DNA of 64,000 nucleotides from Planktothrix agardhii NIES-204 (GCA_003609755.1 AP017991.1:124001-188000); one strand, 5' to 3'. Shown: positions 44,022 to 53,660, counted from the stretch's first letter. The notes: generated by a model not told the origin, from the letters alone. Translations and numbers: made by a program.

Positions 44022-44693
44022 ATGTTTATATTAAAACGAACGGATGTTGAAATAACCATGGTTCAACACCCTAACCGGGAGCAGCAGATTCCTGTTTTGA
44101 ATTATCAGGGACAGACATTTCGCCTGATGAAAACGTTTGAAGCCAAACAAGCAGATGATGCCAGGGCTTTATGGCGGGATCTCACTGATAATAAAGGAAA
44201 GGCTTGTGTTCTATTAGAAGAACCAGACCGATATAGTGTCTGGGGGAAAGTCCGTTTAGACCAGCTTTTGAAGGAGGGTCACAGCCCAACAGACAGCAAA
44301 TTGCCGATTCTGACTCAAGCCTGCTTGCTGTTATTGCAAGCGGTTTACTTTGATATTGAAGACTTGCTAGGATCAAAACAAGCGGTTTCCTTTCAAAAAG
44401 ATTTGACCAAAATTTTTCAAAAGTTCAAGTTTCCCCAAACTGATGATTCCAAGGCTATAGAAATTCTACTGACTGTCAACCCCCTGGAGAGCTTCAAAAT
44501 TCCCTCTTGGCAAGAAAATCACCTCAGCACCTTGCTGCAAGAACTTTATGAACTGGGAAAAAACTATTTTGGCAATACCAGTTTTGCAGAGGGAATAGAA
44601 GAAGTGCTAGAGGATATGGCTGATGATGATCGCGAGCAGTTTGTCAATTGGCTGCATCAGTCATCTTTGAGCAAGCAATGGGTGATGAGTTAA
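44022..44693 (+). CDS. Npun_F0813 family conserved cyanobacterial protein
   Basis: The start ATG 44022 gives MFILKRTDVEITMVQHP, the expected family N-terminus; the frame is open upstream to 43866. Residues 20-90 (QIPVLNYQGQTFRLMKTF, RALWRDLTDNKGKACVLLEE, YSVWGKVRLDQL) are strongly cyanobacterial-conserved in my recollection. It is soluble and about 223 residues long, with no catalytic motif. The function is unknown. It is apparently monocistronic. Confidence 0.85.
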   Translation: MFILKRTDVEITMVQHPNREQQIPVLNYQGQTFRLMKTFEAKQADDARALWRDLTDNKGKACVLLEEPDRYSVWGKVRLDQLLKEGHSPTDSKLPILTQACLLLLQAVYFDIEDLLGSKQAVSFQKDLTKIFQKFKFPQTDDSKAIEILLTVNPLESFKIPSWQENHLSTLLQELYELGKNYFGNTSFAEGIEEVLEDMADDDREQFVNWLHQSSLSKQWVMS

Positions 44694-44827
44694 CCCAAAT
44701 ATAGACTAGCTGTTCTGACCTAAATATGGGACGCTAGATTAAAGACAATTGTTTGAATGCTGAAGTTAACAACGATTAGCCTCTAAACTTGGTCTTGATT
44801 CTTTAAATTGCTAGGTATTTTAATCCT

Positions 44828-45862
44828 ATGGGTAGCACTTCACAAGAAAAGTCCTCCTTATTTGCCACCTTGTTTTCATCACAGGGTATGGTAATTGCCG
44901 GGATTGTGTGGGCTGTTCTTGCCTTGTTATTTTTTCTGCTGTTTAGTGTAACGGTACAAGGAGAGGAGTTACCCCTGTGGTACTCCATCGGAACCTATTT
45001 TTTTGAATTGGGGGCATTTCTAGCCGCCTCCTTTGTCTGTTATCGAAACTGGCAAAGTCCCCAGATGGTAAGCGGTCGTAATGTTTGGCTCTGTATTGGG
45101 TTAGGGGTATTTTTCTACTTTGTCGGGGGTGTCCTGTTTGGAGTGTGGGAACTGGCTTGGCATTTAGATCCGGCGGTTTCCATTGCCGATGGTTTTTACG
45201 TTCTCAGCTATCTTTTTCTAGCCGCGGGAATGATTCTAGCCGTCGTCTCTAAACGATTGGATTTAGATATTAATCAGTGGTTAATTTTATTCGGGGTAGC
45301 CCTGGTGGGAACTACATTTGGAATGTGGGTTGCCAGTCCTAACTTATTTGGATTACTCGGTTCTCCCGAACCTGTGGCTATTGAACAATCGGTTGCTACT
45401 CCTACTGCGAAGGCTCCGGCGATTTCCGGGCCTAAAATTGAAAAATCTTCAGCCCAAACTTCCCCCGAAACAGAATCAGATCAGGAGACTTCTTCTGCCC
45501 CTCTATGGGTAGAGGCAATTGATAGTAAACTAGAACCCCTGGCTTTTGGGTTCAATTTGTTCTACATCATCGGGGATGTTTTCCTGTTGATTTTAGCAAC
45601 GGCCTTGATTTTAGCCTTTTGGGGAGGGCGGTTTTCCCAGTCCTGGCGGATGATTGCCTTTGCCATTTTCTCCCTCTATATTGCTGATATGTATTTCAAA
45701 TGGGCTGACTCCAGAGGGTCAGGGGACTATGAAAGTGGCGGTTTGTTAGAAGTCTTCTTTGTATTCACGGGGGTTTTATTTGCCGTTGGAGCGATTTTGG
45801 AGTATGACATCTCAACCCGTTCTCGTCAAAGTCGCCGGAGCCGACGCACGGCTAAAGGTTAA
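44828..45862 (+). CDS. Conserved multi-pass membrane protein of unknown function
   Basis: The protein of 344 residues has about seven or eight hydrophobic segments (MVIAGIVWAVLALLFFLLFS, YFFELGAFLAASFVCY, VWLCIGLGVFFYFVGGVLF, FYVLSYLFLAAGMILAVV, LILFGVALVGTTFGMWV, FYIIGDVFLLILATALILAF, LEVFFVFTGVLFAVGAILE). A ~60-residue Ser/Pro/Glu-rich cytoplasmic or lumenal loop lies in the middle. The C-terminus is very basic (TRSRQSRRSRRTAKG). I do not recognise a named family. Confidence 0.8.
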   Translation: MGSTSQEKSSLFATLFSSQGMVIAGIVWAVLALLFFLLFSVTVQGEELPLWYSIGTYFFELGAFLAASFVCYRNWQSPQMVSGRNVWLCIGLGVFFYFVGGVLFGVWELAWHLDPAVSIADGFYVLSYLFLAAGMILAVVSKRLDLDINQWLILFGVALVGTTFGMWVASPNLFGLLGSPEPVAIEQSVATPTAKAPAISGPKIEKSSAQTSPETESDQETSSAPLWVEAIDSKLEPLAFGFNLFYIIGDVFLLILATALILAFWGGRFSQSWRMIAFAIFSLYIADMYFKWADSRGSGDYESGGLLEVFFVFTGVLFAVGAILEYDISTRSRQSRRSRRTAKG

Positions 45863-46015
45863 TTGGTGGAATAGTTGAGGTTTCGATCTTAACATGAGGA
45901 TTCATAGAACTCTCGTTCAATCCTTCTCCGGTGTGTCAATCACACCAAGCCGGGTAGGAAATCCCTTGGCTTTATGTGAACCTTAATCCTTCGATATCAA
46001 GTGACTCCCAACTCA

Positions 46016-46990
46016 ATGACATCCACGAAACTTTCCCAATCAGAAAAACAGGAAATTATTAGGCTCTATCAGGACGTGCCAGAGGAAACAACTATTACTC
46101 TAGCAGAACGCTATGGAGTCAGTAGCTCAACGGTGAGACGAGTCTTGCAAAGTGCTGTTCCTAAAGATGTCTATGATATTCTGACGACCCAGAAACAGCG
46201 TCTTCATCGTGCGGGGAAACGTTCCTCGGAAGATGTAGTTGATGGGGATGAATCTCAAAGGGAAGTTGACTCGCAAACACCCGAACCTATCAGTCGGGAA
46301 TCTACCCTAATTTTGCCTCGAAAGCGTAAGCACTCATCTACTTTTGATTCGGAGGTGTTGAAGTCCGATGCTTCTAATTCCCTAGAGCCAGATTCTCTAA
46401 AAATTTCTTCGTCTAATTATCAGTTATCAATTCCTGGCTTAGAGGGGCTGTTCTCACCTGATCGGCTCGAAGTCAAGGGTCGCGTTTTTGGGGACTATGA
46501 CCCAGATGAGGATCACGAGGAAGATGGGGAAGACACCAATCGGGATCGAGCAAATGAAGGAGACGATAATGATGATGGTGAAGACTATGGAGACGAGTTT
46601 GCAGACGATGAGGGGGATGAAGATGATGATACAGAGCCTCGGGGTCTATTTTCCCATTCTCTGGCCAGTGGAGGTTCTGTACTCATTAAAATTTTGCCTT
46701 TAACAGAAACTGTACTCCCGAGAACCTGCTATTTAGTGATTGACCGATTCTCGGAATTGATTGCTAAACCCTTGAGGGCATTTAGTGAGTTGGGAAGGAT
46801 TCCAGAGGAAGAAGTCCTAGAACAAACCCTTCCTGTTTTTGATAATCACCGCATCGCTAGTCGTTTTTCTGGACGCAACCAACGGGTATTTAAAGTTCCC
46901 GATGGCCGACTTCTGAGAAAAGCGGCTCCCTATTTACAAGCCAAAGGAATTACCCGGCTATTAATTGATGGCCAGGTTTATCGGTTTTAA
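46016..46990 (+). CDS. HTH-domain protein with long acidic linker, conserved cyanobacterial
   Basis: The N-terminus (MTSTKLSQSEKQEIIRLYQD to VSSSTVRRVLQ) is a transposase/resolvase-like helix-turn-helix with RYGVSSSTVRRVL as the likely recognition region. The middle is disordered with a strongly acidic tract (EDHEEDGEDTNRDRANEGDD and further Asp/Glu runs, about residues 160-205). The C-terminal ~115 residues form a compact domain (GSVLIKILPLTETVLPRTCY, RIASRFSGRNQRVFKVPDG). It could be a DNA-binding regulator; the target is unknown. A GTG five codons upstream (46001) is an alternative start. A hairpin-rich stretch lies just upstream at 45915-45980. Confidence 0.8.
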   Translation: MTSTKLSQSEKQEIIRLYQDVPEETTITLAERYGVSSSTVRRVLQSAVPKDVYDILTTQKQRLHRAGKRSSEDVVDGDESQREVDSQTPEPISRESTLILPRKRKHSSTFDSEVLKSDASNSLEPDSLKISSSNYQLSIPGLEGLFSPDRLEVKGRVFGDYDPDEDHEEDGEDTNRDRANEGDDNDDGEDYGDEFADDEGDEDDDTEPRGLFSHSLASGGSVLIKILPLTETVLPRTCYLVIDRFSELIAKPLRAFSELGRIPEEEVLEQTLPVFDNHRIASRFSGRNQRVFKVPDGRLLRKAAPYLQAKGITRLLIDGQVYRF

Positions 46991-47016
46991 TGGGGATTGA
47001 TTCACACTCGGTCTAT

Positions 47017-47883
47017 CTATTTGGTTCCTGTTAATAAACCAAAACGAATCAGTCCGGTGTCATAGCCTCGACTCATCAGGGGTAAGGCTAGGGCGGCTTG
47101 AATCGTTGTTGGGCCACTCAATAGCAAGCCAACGATGGCATTAAGGTTAAAGGCAGAATCGATCACCGTATTCCAAAAGGGAGCAACGGCCTTTGACCAG
47201 TCAGCCGTTTGAATATTTTTAAACCCTTGATCCGTTGCGATCGCTTCATATTCAGGCAAAGCAATCACATATGGTAAGGCATAAACCCGATATATTTCTG
47301 CTAAATGCCGACGTTCTTCCTCGGTGAGTTGTCCAGCATTTCCCCCCAAGGGACGATGACACCAAGTGGCCAGTAAGAAAGTTCCACCGGGTTTCAAGAC
47401 TCGATAGGCTTCACGCAAAAACTGAATTTTATTCGGGAAGTGTTCGGCACTTTCTAAAGACCATACCAGATCAAAGCTATTGCTCTCGAAAGGCATTTCT
47501 AAGGCATCGGCTACCAAAAACTTCGTTTTTTGCTGTAACCGAGCTTCCAAGGCACGTTCTGTGGCTCTTTTAGCTTGGACAGGACTCAGGGTAATTCCAG
47601 TAACATCCGCCTGGAATTTGTCCGCTAAATATAACGAACTTCCTCCAATTCCACAGCCGACGTCAAGTATTCGACATCCTTGTAAATCCTCTTGGTTTGT
47701 TGGTGTTAGTCCCCAGTTTAGAAATTCTTCAATTAAGTCAATTTGAGCTTGACGTCGTTCTTTTTTGAGAGTTCCATCTGGCCCATAATATCCATGATGC
47801 AAATGTTCGCCCCAAATTTCCTCCCACAAACCGGAAGAAGAATCATAGAATTGCTGAATTTGTTGATAGAGTGTTGAGTTCAT
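47017..47883 (-). CDS. Gamma-tocopherol methyltransferase-like SAM methyltransferase
   Basis: The N-terminus QQFYDSSSGLWEEIWGEHLH followed by HGYYG is the hallmark of the gamma-tocopherol/MPBQ methyltransferase group. SAM motif I is ILDVGCGIGGSSLYLA, and the post-I region and SLESAEHFPNK and LKPGGTFLLATW motifs are in place. It should methylate a tocopherol or quinone precursor at the thylakoid or envelope membrane. I chose ATG 47883 (MNSTLYQQ); ATG 47892 is also in frame. The gene is convergent with the HTH gene, 27 bases apart. Confidence 0.85.
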   Translation of the reverse strand: MNSTLYQQIQQFYDSSSGLWEEIWGEHLHHGYYGPDGTLKKERRQAQIDLIEEFLNWGLTPTNQEDLQGCRILDVGCGIGGSSLYLADKFQADVTGITLSPVQAKRATERALEARLQQKTKFLVADALEMPFESNSFDLVWSLESAEHFPNKIQFLREAYRVLKPGGTFLLATWCHRPLGGNAGQLTEEERRHLAEIYRVYALPYVIALPEYEAIATDQGFKNIQTADWSKAVAPFWNTVIDSAFNLNAIVGLLLSGPTTIQAALALPLMSRGYDTGLIRFGLLTGTK

Positions 47884-47984
47884 CTGAATCATTAAAAAAT
47901 TTTACTGACGCCCTTAGAGCAGCATCTCTACAGTATGATTCTACTTATCGCAAATTGCCCGTTTTCAACTAAAAGATTAACCCT

Positions 47985-48036
47985 AAATTCCCATTACCCA
48001 TTACGATTACCCATTACCCATTACCCATTACCCATG
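47985..48036. repeat. CCCATTA heptamer short tandem repeats
   Basis: CCCATTA(C/A) units are repeated about six times directly before ATG 48034, with the last CCCAT forming part of the start. Translation upstream (HYPLPITHYPLP) is an artefact of the repeat. Confidence 0.85.
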
Positions 48037-49368
48037 ACAGTATCTCGAACAATTGGTTTAGGTTTCCTGGCGGTAATTGCCCTGGGAACAATTTTACTGA
48101 TGTTACCGTTCTCCTTGAGTGCCCGAACTTGGGGTAATCCTCTAACGGCCTTATTTACATCAACATCTGCGGTTTGTGTGACCGGATTATCCGTTGTGGA
48201 TGTGGGCAAATTTTACTCATTTTGGGGTCAGTTTATCATTGTATTGCTAGTTCAGGTGGGAGGATTAGGATATATGACCGTCACCACTTTTTTATTGTTA
48301 TTATTAGGTCGAAAGTTTCGCCTCAAGGATAAATTAGCCTTACAACAATCCTTAGATGCTTCAGGAATAGCAGGGGCCGTTCCTTTATTAAAATCTATTG
48401 TAGCAACCACCGCCCTATTTGAAATAACCGGAATTTTTCTATTGTTATTCGTGTTTGTTCCTGATTTGGGATGGAGTCAGGGACTATGGTTTGCCCTTTT
48501 TCATAGTGTAAATGCTTTTAATAATGCCGGATTTGGATTATTGTCTGATAGTTTTGTTCGCTATGTTAACTCTCCCGTATTAAATTTTATCATTACTTTT
48601 CTAATTATTTGGGGAGGCATGGGCTATCAAGTGATTCAAGAACTTTATTTATGGATTGGTAATCGCTTGTCTAAATATCCCCTGCGTCGTGATTTTTCGG
48701 TTCATTTCCGAGTTGTCACTTCCACAACCATATTTCTATTAATCTTAGGAACAGCTTTATTATTCTTCACTGAACATCACAACCCCGGAACCTTAGCACC
48801 CCTTAATTTTCCTGATCAAGTTATGGCAGCTTGGTTTCAATCGGTGACGACCCGAACGGCCGGATTTAATACAATTAATAATGGAGAATTAACCGTTGCC
48901 GGGTTATTTATCTCGATCATTTTAATGTTTATTGGAGCCAGTCCAGGGGGAACAGGAGGAGGGATTAAAACCACAACCCTTAGGATTTTAGCTAATTCTA
49001 CTCGTTCGGCTTTACAAGGGCGAGAAGAAGTTATTTGTTATAAACGTCAAATTCCACTGCCGTTAATTTTAAAGGCAATTGGGGTTTTATTTGGTTCGTT
49101 TATGGTGATCTGTATCTCGGCGATTCTGATCTCTTTAAGCCAACCTAATATTGATTTTGACTCCATTTTGTTCGAGGTGGTTTCTGCCTTTGCCACGGTG
49201 GGATTATCTACCGGAATTACAGCCAGTTTAACCCCCTTGAGTCAATTGATTATTATTACTACAATGTATGTGGGACGAGTTGGTGTAATTTTATTAATGT
49301 CGGCTATTTTAGGCGATCCCAAACCGACGTCCATTGATTATCCCGAACAAAACCTTTTAGTGGGTTGA
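48034..49368 (+). CDS. ktrB: KtrB/TrkH-type potassium transporter
   Basis: The start is set at ATG 48034 (MTVSRTIGLGFLAV), since the frame upstream is heptamer repeat. The product of 444 residues has four P-loop-like selectivity regions: TSTSAVCVTGLSV, NAFNNAGFGLLSD, TTRTAGFNTINNG and AFATVGLSTGITA. A gating-loop-like region SPGGTGGGIKTTTLRIL is also present. This is the membrane subunit of a Ktr K+ uptake system. The ktrA gene follows after 24 bases, so the two form an operon. Confidence 0.92.
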   Translation: MTVSRTIGLGFLAVIALGTILLMLPFSLSARTWGNPLTALFTSTSAVCVTGLSVVDVGKFYSFWGQFIIVLLVQVGGLGYMTVTTFLLLLLGRKFRLKDKLALQQSLDASGIAGAVPLLKSIVATTALFEITGIFLLLFVFVPDLGWSQGLWFALFHSVNAFNNAGFGLLSDSFVRYVNSPVLNFIITFLIIWGGMGYQVIQELYLWIGNRLSKYPLRRDFSVHFRVVTSTTIFLLILGTALLFFTEHHNPGTLAPLNFPDQVMAAWFQSVTTRTAGFNTINNGELTVAGLFISIILMFIGASPGGTGGGIKTTTLRILANSTRSALQGREEVICYKRQIPLPLILKAIGVLFGSFMVICISAILISLSQPNIDFDSILFEVVSAFATVGLSTGITASLTPLSQLIIITTMYVGRVGVILLMSAILGDPKPTSIDYPEQNLLVG

Positions 49369-49392
49369 CACATTTCTTTGAAAATAAATAAT

Positions 49393-50091
49393 ATGAACTT
49401 TTCATCTTGGAATTTTTTACGCAATCTCAGAACTGAAAAAAAACAATTTGCTGTGATTGGATTAGGTCGGTTTGGAAGTGCCGTTTGTTCAACATTGCAC
49501 AAAAGCGGTTATGAAGTTCTCGCCGTTGATAAAGAAGAAAAACGAGTGACTTCGGCATTAAGTGATCAAATAGCCTCCCATGCGTTGTTGTTAGATTCGA
49601 CTGAAACCTCTGCACTTCGAGAAGCAGGAATTTTAGAATTTGATACGGTAATTGTCGCTGTGGGTAGTTTTTTAGCCGAAAGTATTACCACCACTTTAAA
49701 CTTAAAAGAAGGGGGTGTTGCCAATGTAATTGCGAAAGCATCTTCGGAAACCCATGCTAAATTATTAAATAAAGTCGGCGCGGATATGGTAGTGTTTCCT
49801 GAACAGGAAATGGGGCAACAATTAGCCCGACAATTGACTCGTCCCCGTTTACTTGATCAGTTTGAACTTGATGCGGAACATAGTATTGTAGAAATGATTG
49901 TTCCCGATGAATTTGATGGTAAAACCATTGCTGAATTAGAACTCCGTCGCCGTTATGGATTAAATCTTTTAGCGATTAAAAACGAAGGGGATAAAATGGA
50001 AATTAATCCCCTTTCTAATCGTAAACTTTACAAAGGAACCATGATTGTTGTCGTCGGTTCCAATCAAGATATTAACCGTTTAGTCGGTTAA
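49393..50091 (+). CDS. ktrA: KtrA/TrkA-type RCK regulatory subunit
   Basis: ATG 49393 (MNFSSWNFLRN) is taken as start; a TTG at 49378 is also in frame. Residues about 20-140 form an RCK-N Rossmann domain with FAVIGLGRFGSAVCSTL and an acidic VDKEE after beta 2, typical for NAD(H)/ATP binding. Residues about 155-232 are an RCK-C domain (EHSIVEMIVPDEFDGKTIAE). It is the cytoplasmic gating ring partner of the adjacent KtrB. Confidence 0.92.
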   Translation: MNFSSWNFLRNLRTEKKQFAVIGLGRFGSAVCSTLHKSGYEVLAVDKEEKRVTSALSDQIASHALLLDSTETSALREAGILEFDTVIVAVGSFLAESITTTLNLKEGGVANVIAKASSETHAKLLNKVGADMVVFPEQEMGQQLARQLTRPRLLDQFELDAEHSIVEMIVPDEFDGKTIAELELRRRYGLNLLAIKNEGDKMEINPLSNRKLYKGTMIVVVGSNQDINRLVG

Positions 50092-50136
50092 AACAGATTC
50101 CTCAGATTAGAGGTTTGTTGAATTTGTCATCTGTAA

Positions 50137-50547
50137 TTAATTCTTCGGTGGATTCTGTTGAGGGATGATTTTACCTAAACTTAAATCGTCTAAATCTATC
50201 CCTCTTAAACCTTTTTGTTCTAGTTGGTTAAATAATCGAGTTAATTGATACCAAACTAATCCGGCCATTAACGCCGTTAAGGGAATAGAAAACCCATAGG
50301 CGAAGGATTCTGAAAAGGCAAAAACTTCCAAACAGGAAGCCAGAAAAATACAAATTCCCAACCCAATTCCCAGAAAGGGAAACAGTATGGGAAAGCCTCG
50401 TAAATTGGCGAGATTACGACTAGAACGATTTTTCGACCATTCTTTTAAAAGTTGCTTGAGATTCACAACAAAAGCAGTACAGCAGGTGATTCCAATGAAT
50501 AAACCCCCAAGGAGTAAAACCAAAGGCGGATTAGCAGAATTATACAT
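50137..50547 (-). CDS. Small membrane protein of unknown function
   Basis: The 136-residue protein has an N-terminal segment (LVLLLGGLFIGITCCTAFVV) and two further hydrophobic segments (ILFPFLGIGLGICIFLASCL, FSIPLTALMAGLVWYQL), with a charged C-terminus. No recognised domain was seen. It is convergent with ktrA and 130 bases from the upstream UbiB gene, separated by tandem repeats. Confidence 0.75.
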   Translation of the reverse strand: MYNSANPPLVLLLGGLFIGITCCTAFVVNLKQLLKEWSKNRSSRNLANLRGFPILFPFLGIGLGICIFLASCLEVFAFSESFAYGFSIPLTALMAGLVWYQLTRLFNQLEQKGLRGIDLDDLSLGKIIPQQNPPKN

Positions 50548-50554
50548 AGAGAAG

Positions 50555-50695
50555 GGAGCAGGGGAGAAGTGGAGGCAGGGGGAGCAGGGGAAGCAGGGGA
50601 GCAGGGAGAGCAGGGGAGGTAAACTCTTTCTATTACCTATTACCTATTACCCATTACCCATTACTCATTACTCATTATTACCCATTACCTATTAA
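50555..50695. repeat. GCAGGGGAG and TTACC(C/T)ATTACCCA short tandem repeat tracts
   Basis: A GCAGGGGAG/GGAGCAGGGG tract at about 50555-50620 is followed by TTACC(C/T)A/TTACTCA heptamers up to about 50695. The second tract overlaps the last codons and stop of the UbiB-like gene, whose C-terminus (LIGNG) is encoded by it. Confidence 0.85.
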
Positions 50696-52339
50696 TGATA
50701 ACTGACTAATCGCACTCCAAGCCACATCGAATAAACGATTGGGTTTTAAATCCGGTTGAATTAAAGTCCATAACCGTTGAACTTCTGTGGTATGGAGACG
50801 ATCATCTTCGGTTAAAGCCGAAATAATTTGACGGCGGAGGAAATCTCCTTCATCAGACATCAAATATTTTAATCCTAATTGAGCCGTAGGTAACAGATCA
50901 AAATTCCGATCTGATCGGGCGATCGCAATCATATTTTCTAATCGTTGCCATTGTAATTTACCATCTTTAAACAATACTTCAATTAAACGAAGTCGCAGGG
51001 CCGGGGTTTCACCATTTAATAATCGACGGGCCACATAAGGATAGGCAACATCCACAATTTTGAAATCGGGATTTAAACTTAAAGCAATACCTTCTTGAGT
51101 CACCAAAGAACGAATAATTAAGGCAAATTGGGCGGGAACTCGGAAGGGATATTCATACATTAATTCTGAAAAACTATCGGTAATAGTTTTAAAATTAAAA
51201 TCCTTAACACTCGTGCCAATTATATCCCCCAAGACCATTTCCAAGGCAGGAATAATCGGTTTAATATTAGTTTCAGGAGACAAAAATCCTAATTTCACAA
51301 AGTCAAGTGCCAGTTGATCATAGTCTTTATTAATCAAATGCACCACGGAATCAACCAAGGTTTCTTTTGTATTCTGTTGTAACTGATCCATCATGCCAAA
51401 ATCAATAAATGCCATGCGGCCATCGGGCAGGACAAATAAATTTCCGGGGTGCGGATCGGCATGAAAAAAACCAAATTCTAATAATTGTTTTAAACCACTG
51501 GTAACACCAATTTCAATCAAGGTATCTCGATCTAATCCCGCGGCTTTAATTCGTTCCGTATCGGTTAATTTAAAGCCATTAATCCACTCTAAAGTTAAAA
51601 CACAAGTGGTGGTGTAACGCCAATAAATCGAGGGAACTTTTACCAAAGGATCATCGGCAAAATAGGTGGCAAAGCGTTCCGCATTCCGACCTTCATTAAT
51701 ATAGTCAATTTCCTCAAATAACTTAATCCCAAATTCATCCACAATTAGGGTTAAATCATGTCCTAAATTCAACGGAAGCCAAGGAGAAAGCCATCCGGCC
51801 GCCCAACGCATTAAATATAAATCTAAGGTTAAAACGGGTAATAAATTCGGCCGTTGTACCTTAACCGCGACTTCTTCCCCAGTTCTGAGTCGGGCATGAT
51901 AGACTTGACCCAAACTTGCCGCGGCTATGGGTTCGGGAGAAATATCGCTATAAATTAGATCTAAATCCTGCTCTAATTCCGCTTCAATAATTGCCATCGC
52001 CTGATCATGATTAAAGGGCGGCAATTGATCCTGAAGTTTGGTTAATTCCTCTAAAAAATCTTTTCTAATTAAATCGGGACGGGTAGAAAGGGCTTGACCC
52101 ACTTTAATATAGGTCGGGCCTAAATCCGTGAGAACATGGCGCAGGTGGGTAGCCCGTTGGGGGGTATGTTCCACGTCCCCATGTTGCCATTTATCCCACA
52201 ATAACCCCAAAATAAACCCGGTGAAATACCAAATCACCATAATTGTCCGTCCGATGGCTAACCAGGGGCGACGACGGTGATAGCGGGCAATTTCCTCTGG
52301 GTCATAGCGTCGTCTGGATTTGACTTGCTGTGGGTTCAC
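50678..52339 (-). CDS. AarF/ABC1/UbiB family atypical kinase
   Basis: A GTG at 52339 (MNPQQVKSRRRYDPEEIARY) is the likely start because AGGAGG lies just upstream; the frame extends to 52450. Family motifs are KxGQ in PTYIKVGQALSTRPDLI, the Ala-rich nucleotide loop AAASLGQVYHARL, VAVKVQRP, FHADPHPGNLF and DFGMMDQ. Such proteins act as ATP-dependent regulators of prenylquinone/tocopherol metabolism in plastids and cyanobacteria. A short amphipathic C-terminus follows, partly encoded by heptamer repeats. A second family member lies at 59427-61106. Confidence 0.92.
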   Translation of the reverse strand: MNPQQVKSRRRYDPEEIARYHRRRPWLAIGRTIMVIWYFTGFILGLLWDKWQHGDVEHTPQRATHLRHVLTDLGPTYIKVGQALSTRPDLIRKDFLEELTKLQDQLPPFNHDQAMAIIEAELEQDLDLIYSDISPEPIAAASLGQVYHARLRTGEEVAVKVQRPNLLPVLTLDLYLMRWAAGWLSPWLPLNLGHDLTLIVDEFGIKLFEEIDYINEGRNAERFATYFADDPLVKVPSIYWRYTTTCVLTLEWINGFKLTDTERIKAAGLDRDTLIEIGVTSGLKQLLEFGFFHADPHPGNLFVLPDGRMAFIDFGMMDQLQQNTKETLVDSVVHLINKDYDQLALDFVKLGFLSPETNIKPIIPALEMVLGDIIGTSVKDFNFKTITDSFSELMYEYPFRVPAQFALIIRSLVTQEGIALSLNPDFKIVDVAYPYVARRLLNGETPALRLRLIEVLFKDGKLQWQRLENMIAIARSDRNFDLLPTAQLGLKYLMSDEGDFLRRQIISALTEDDRLHTTEVQRLWTLIQPDLKPNRLFDVAWSAISQLSLIGNG

Positions 52340-52459
52340 GTTTGTCCTATTCCTCCTAATGGTCAGATTTTTATTGTTGGGATCGAAAAAAGAAATTGTG
52401 AATTTTTTTATCTTTTTATTACTGAATAGTATACAAACAATCGCACCCACCGCACGTTT

Positions 52460-53620
52460 CTACAATTGTGGGATTTGAGTCAATCCTTCTTTTATAGCCG
52501 TAATTACCTGATCTTGCTGTTCTGGAGACAGTTCGGGAAACAGGGGTAAAGATAAGACCTCCTGACAAACCCTTTCAACAATTGGGAATTGATTGGCCTG
52601 ATAGCCCAAATATTGATAAACCGGTTGCTGATGTAGGGGAATGGGATAGTAAATCATGGAACCAATTCCCTGTTCTTGCAGGTAGTTTCGCAGATAATCC
52701 CTAGACTTGATTTCAGAATTCAGGGGGCCTTGAACCCTAATCGTATATTGATTCCAAACACTTTCACCGGAAGGGATTTCTTGGGGTGTAATAATTTCTG
52801 ATAGGGGATAGAGTAACTGGTGATACCGTTGGGCGAGGGTATGTCGTTGTTGATTCCAGGTATCGAGATAACGAAGTTTGATCCGTAAAATCGCGGCTTG
52901 TAAGGCATCCAAACGGCTATTAATTCCAATAGTATCGGAACTATAACGGGTTGATTGACCATGTTCTTTGATGATTCTCATGGCTTTGGCCATGGCCGGA
53001 TCTTGGGTTGTGACTGCCCCTCCATCCCCACAGGCGCCTAAATTTTTAGTTGGGAAGAAACTAAAACAGCCTATATCTCCGATACTGCCGACTTTTTGCC
53101 CTTGCCAAGTTGCTCCGGTGGCCTGGGCGCAATCTTCAATCACTGCTAAATGATGGGATTTTGCCACGGCCATTAATCGGGTCATGTCCACGGGTTGACC
53201 AAATAAATGCACAGGGATAATGGCTTTGGTTTTTTCGGTGACAGCGTTGGGAATTTGTGCAATATCGAGATTAAAAGTTGTAGCATCAATATCGACAAAT
53301 ACAGGCGTTGCCCCCACAGCACTGATCATTTCTGCCGTGGCGATAAAGGTAAAGGGGGTGGTAATTACTTCGTCCCCTGGCCCAATATTCAGGGCGCGGA
53401 GGGCTAAAAATAGGGCATCGGTTCCCGAATTACAGGCAATGGTTTCCTGAGCCCCAATATATTCTCCAAAGTCTTGTTCAAAGGCTTCGACCGTTGAACC
53501 TCCAATGTAACGACCGGAAGCCAAAACCGCTTGCACACAAGCGCTGACTTCATCCTGAATAGTTTTGTACTGTAGGCTAAGATCGAGCGGAGGGACTGTA
53601 TTCACGTTTGACACCATCAA
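52460..53620 (-). CDS. DegT/DnrJ/EryC1/StrS family sugar aminotransferase
   Basis: The PLP enzyme of 386 residues has VPPLDLSLQYKTIQDEV at the N-terminus, the nucleotide-sugar aminotransferase motif GSTVEAFEQDFGEYIG, and GTDALFLALRAL. DCAQATGA and the PLP lysine in FSFFPTKNLGACGDGGAV are also present. It should transaminate a keto-sugar nucleotide for surface polysaccharide synthesis. The start is ATG ATG at 53620/53617. It lies head-to-head with a possible small gene and about 120 bases downstream of the UbiB-like gene start. Confidence 0.92.
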   Translation of the reverse strand: MMVSNVNTVPPLDLSLQYKTIQDEVSACVQAVLASGRYIGGSTVEAFEQDFGEYIGAQETIACNSGTDALFLALRALNIGPGDEVITTPFTFIATAEMISAVGATPVFVDIDATTFNLDIAQIPNAVTEKTKAIIPVHLFGQPVDMTRLMAVAKSHHLAVIEDCAQATGATWQGQKVGSIGDIGCFSFFPTKNLGACGDGGAVTTQDPAMAKAMRIIKEHGQSTRYSSDTIGINSRLDALQAAILRIKLRYLDTWNQQRHTLAQRYHQLLYPLSEIITPQEIPSGESVWNQYTIRVQGPLNSEIKSRDYLRNYLQEQGIGSMIYYPIPLHQQPVYQYLGYQANQFPIVERVCQEVLSLPLFPELSPEQQDQVITAIKEGLTQIPQL

Positions 53621-53660
53621 GTAAAATTGAAATTGGGTTCGCTACTAGAGGAACGTTTTT

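Noticed and set aside
47935-48033. N-terminal extension of KtrB (HYPL repeats)
   Set aside because: It is translation of CCCATTA heptamers; the family N-terminus begins at ATG 48034.
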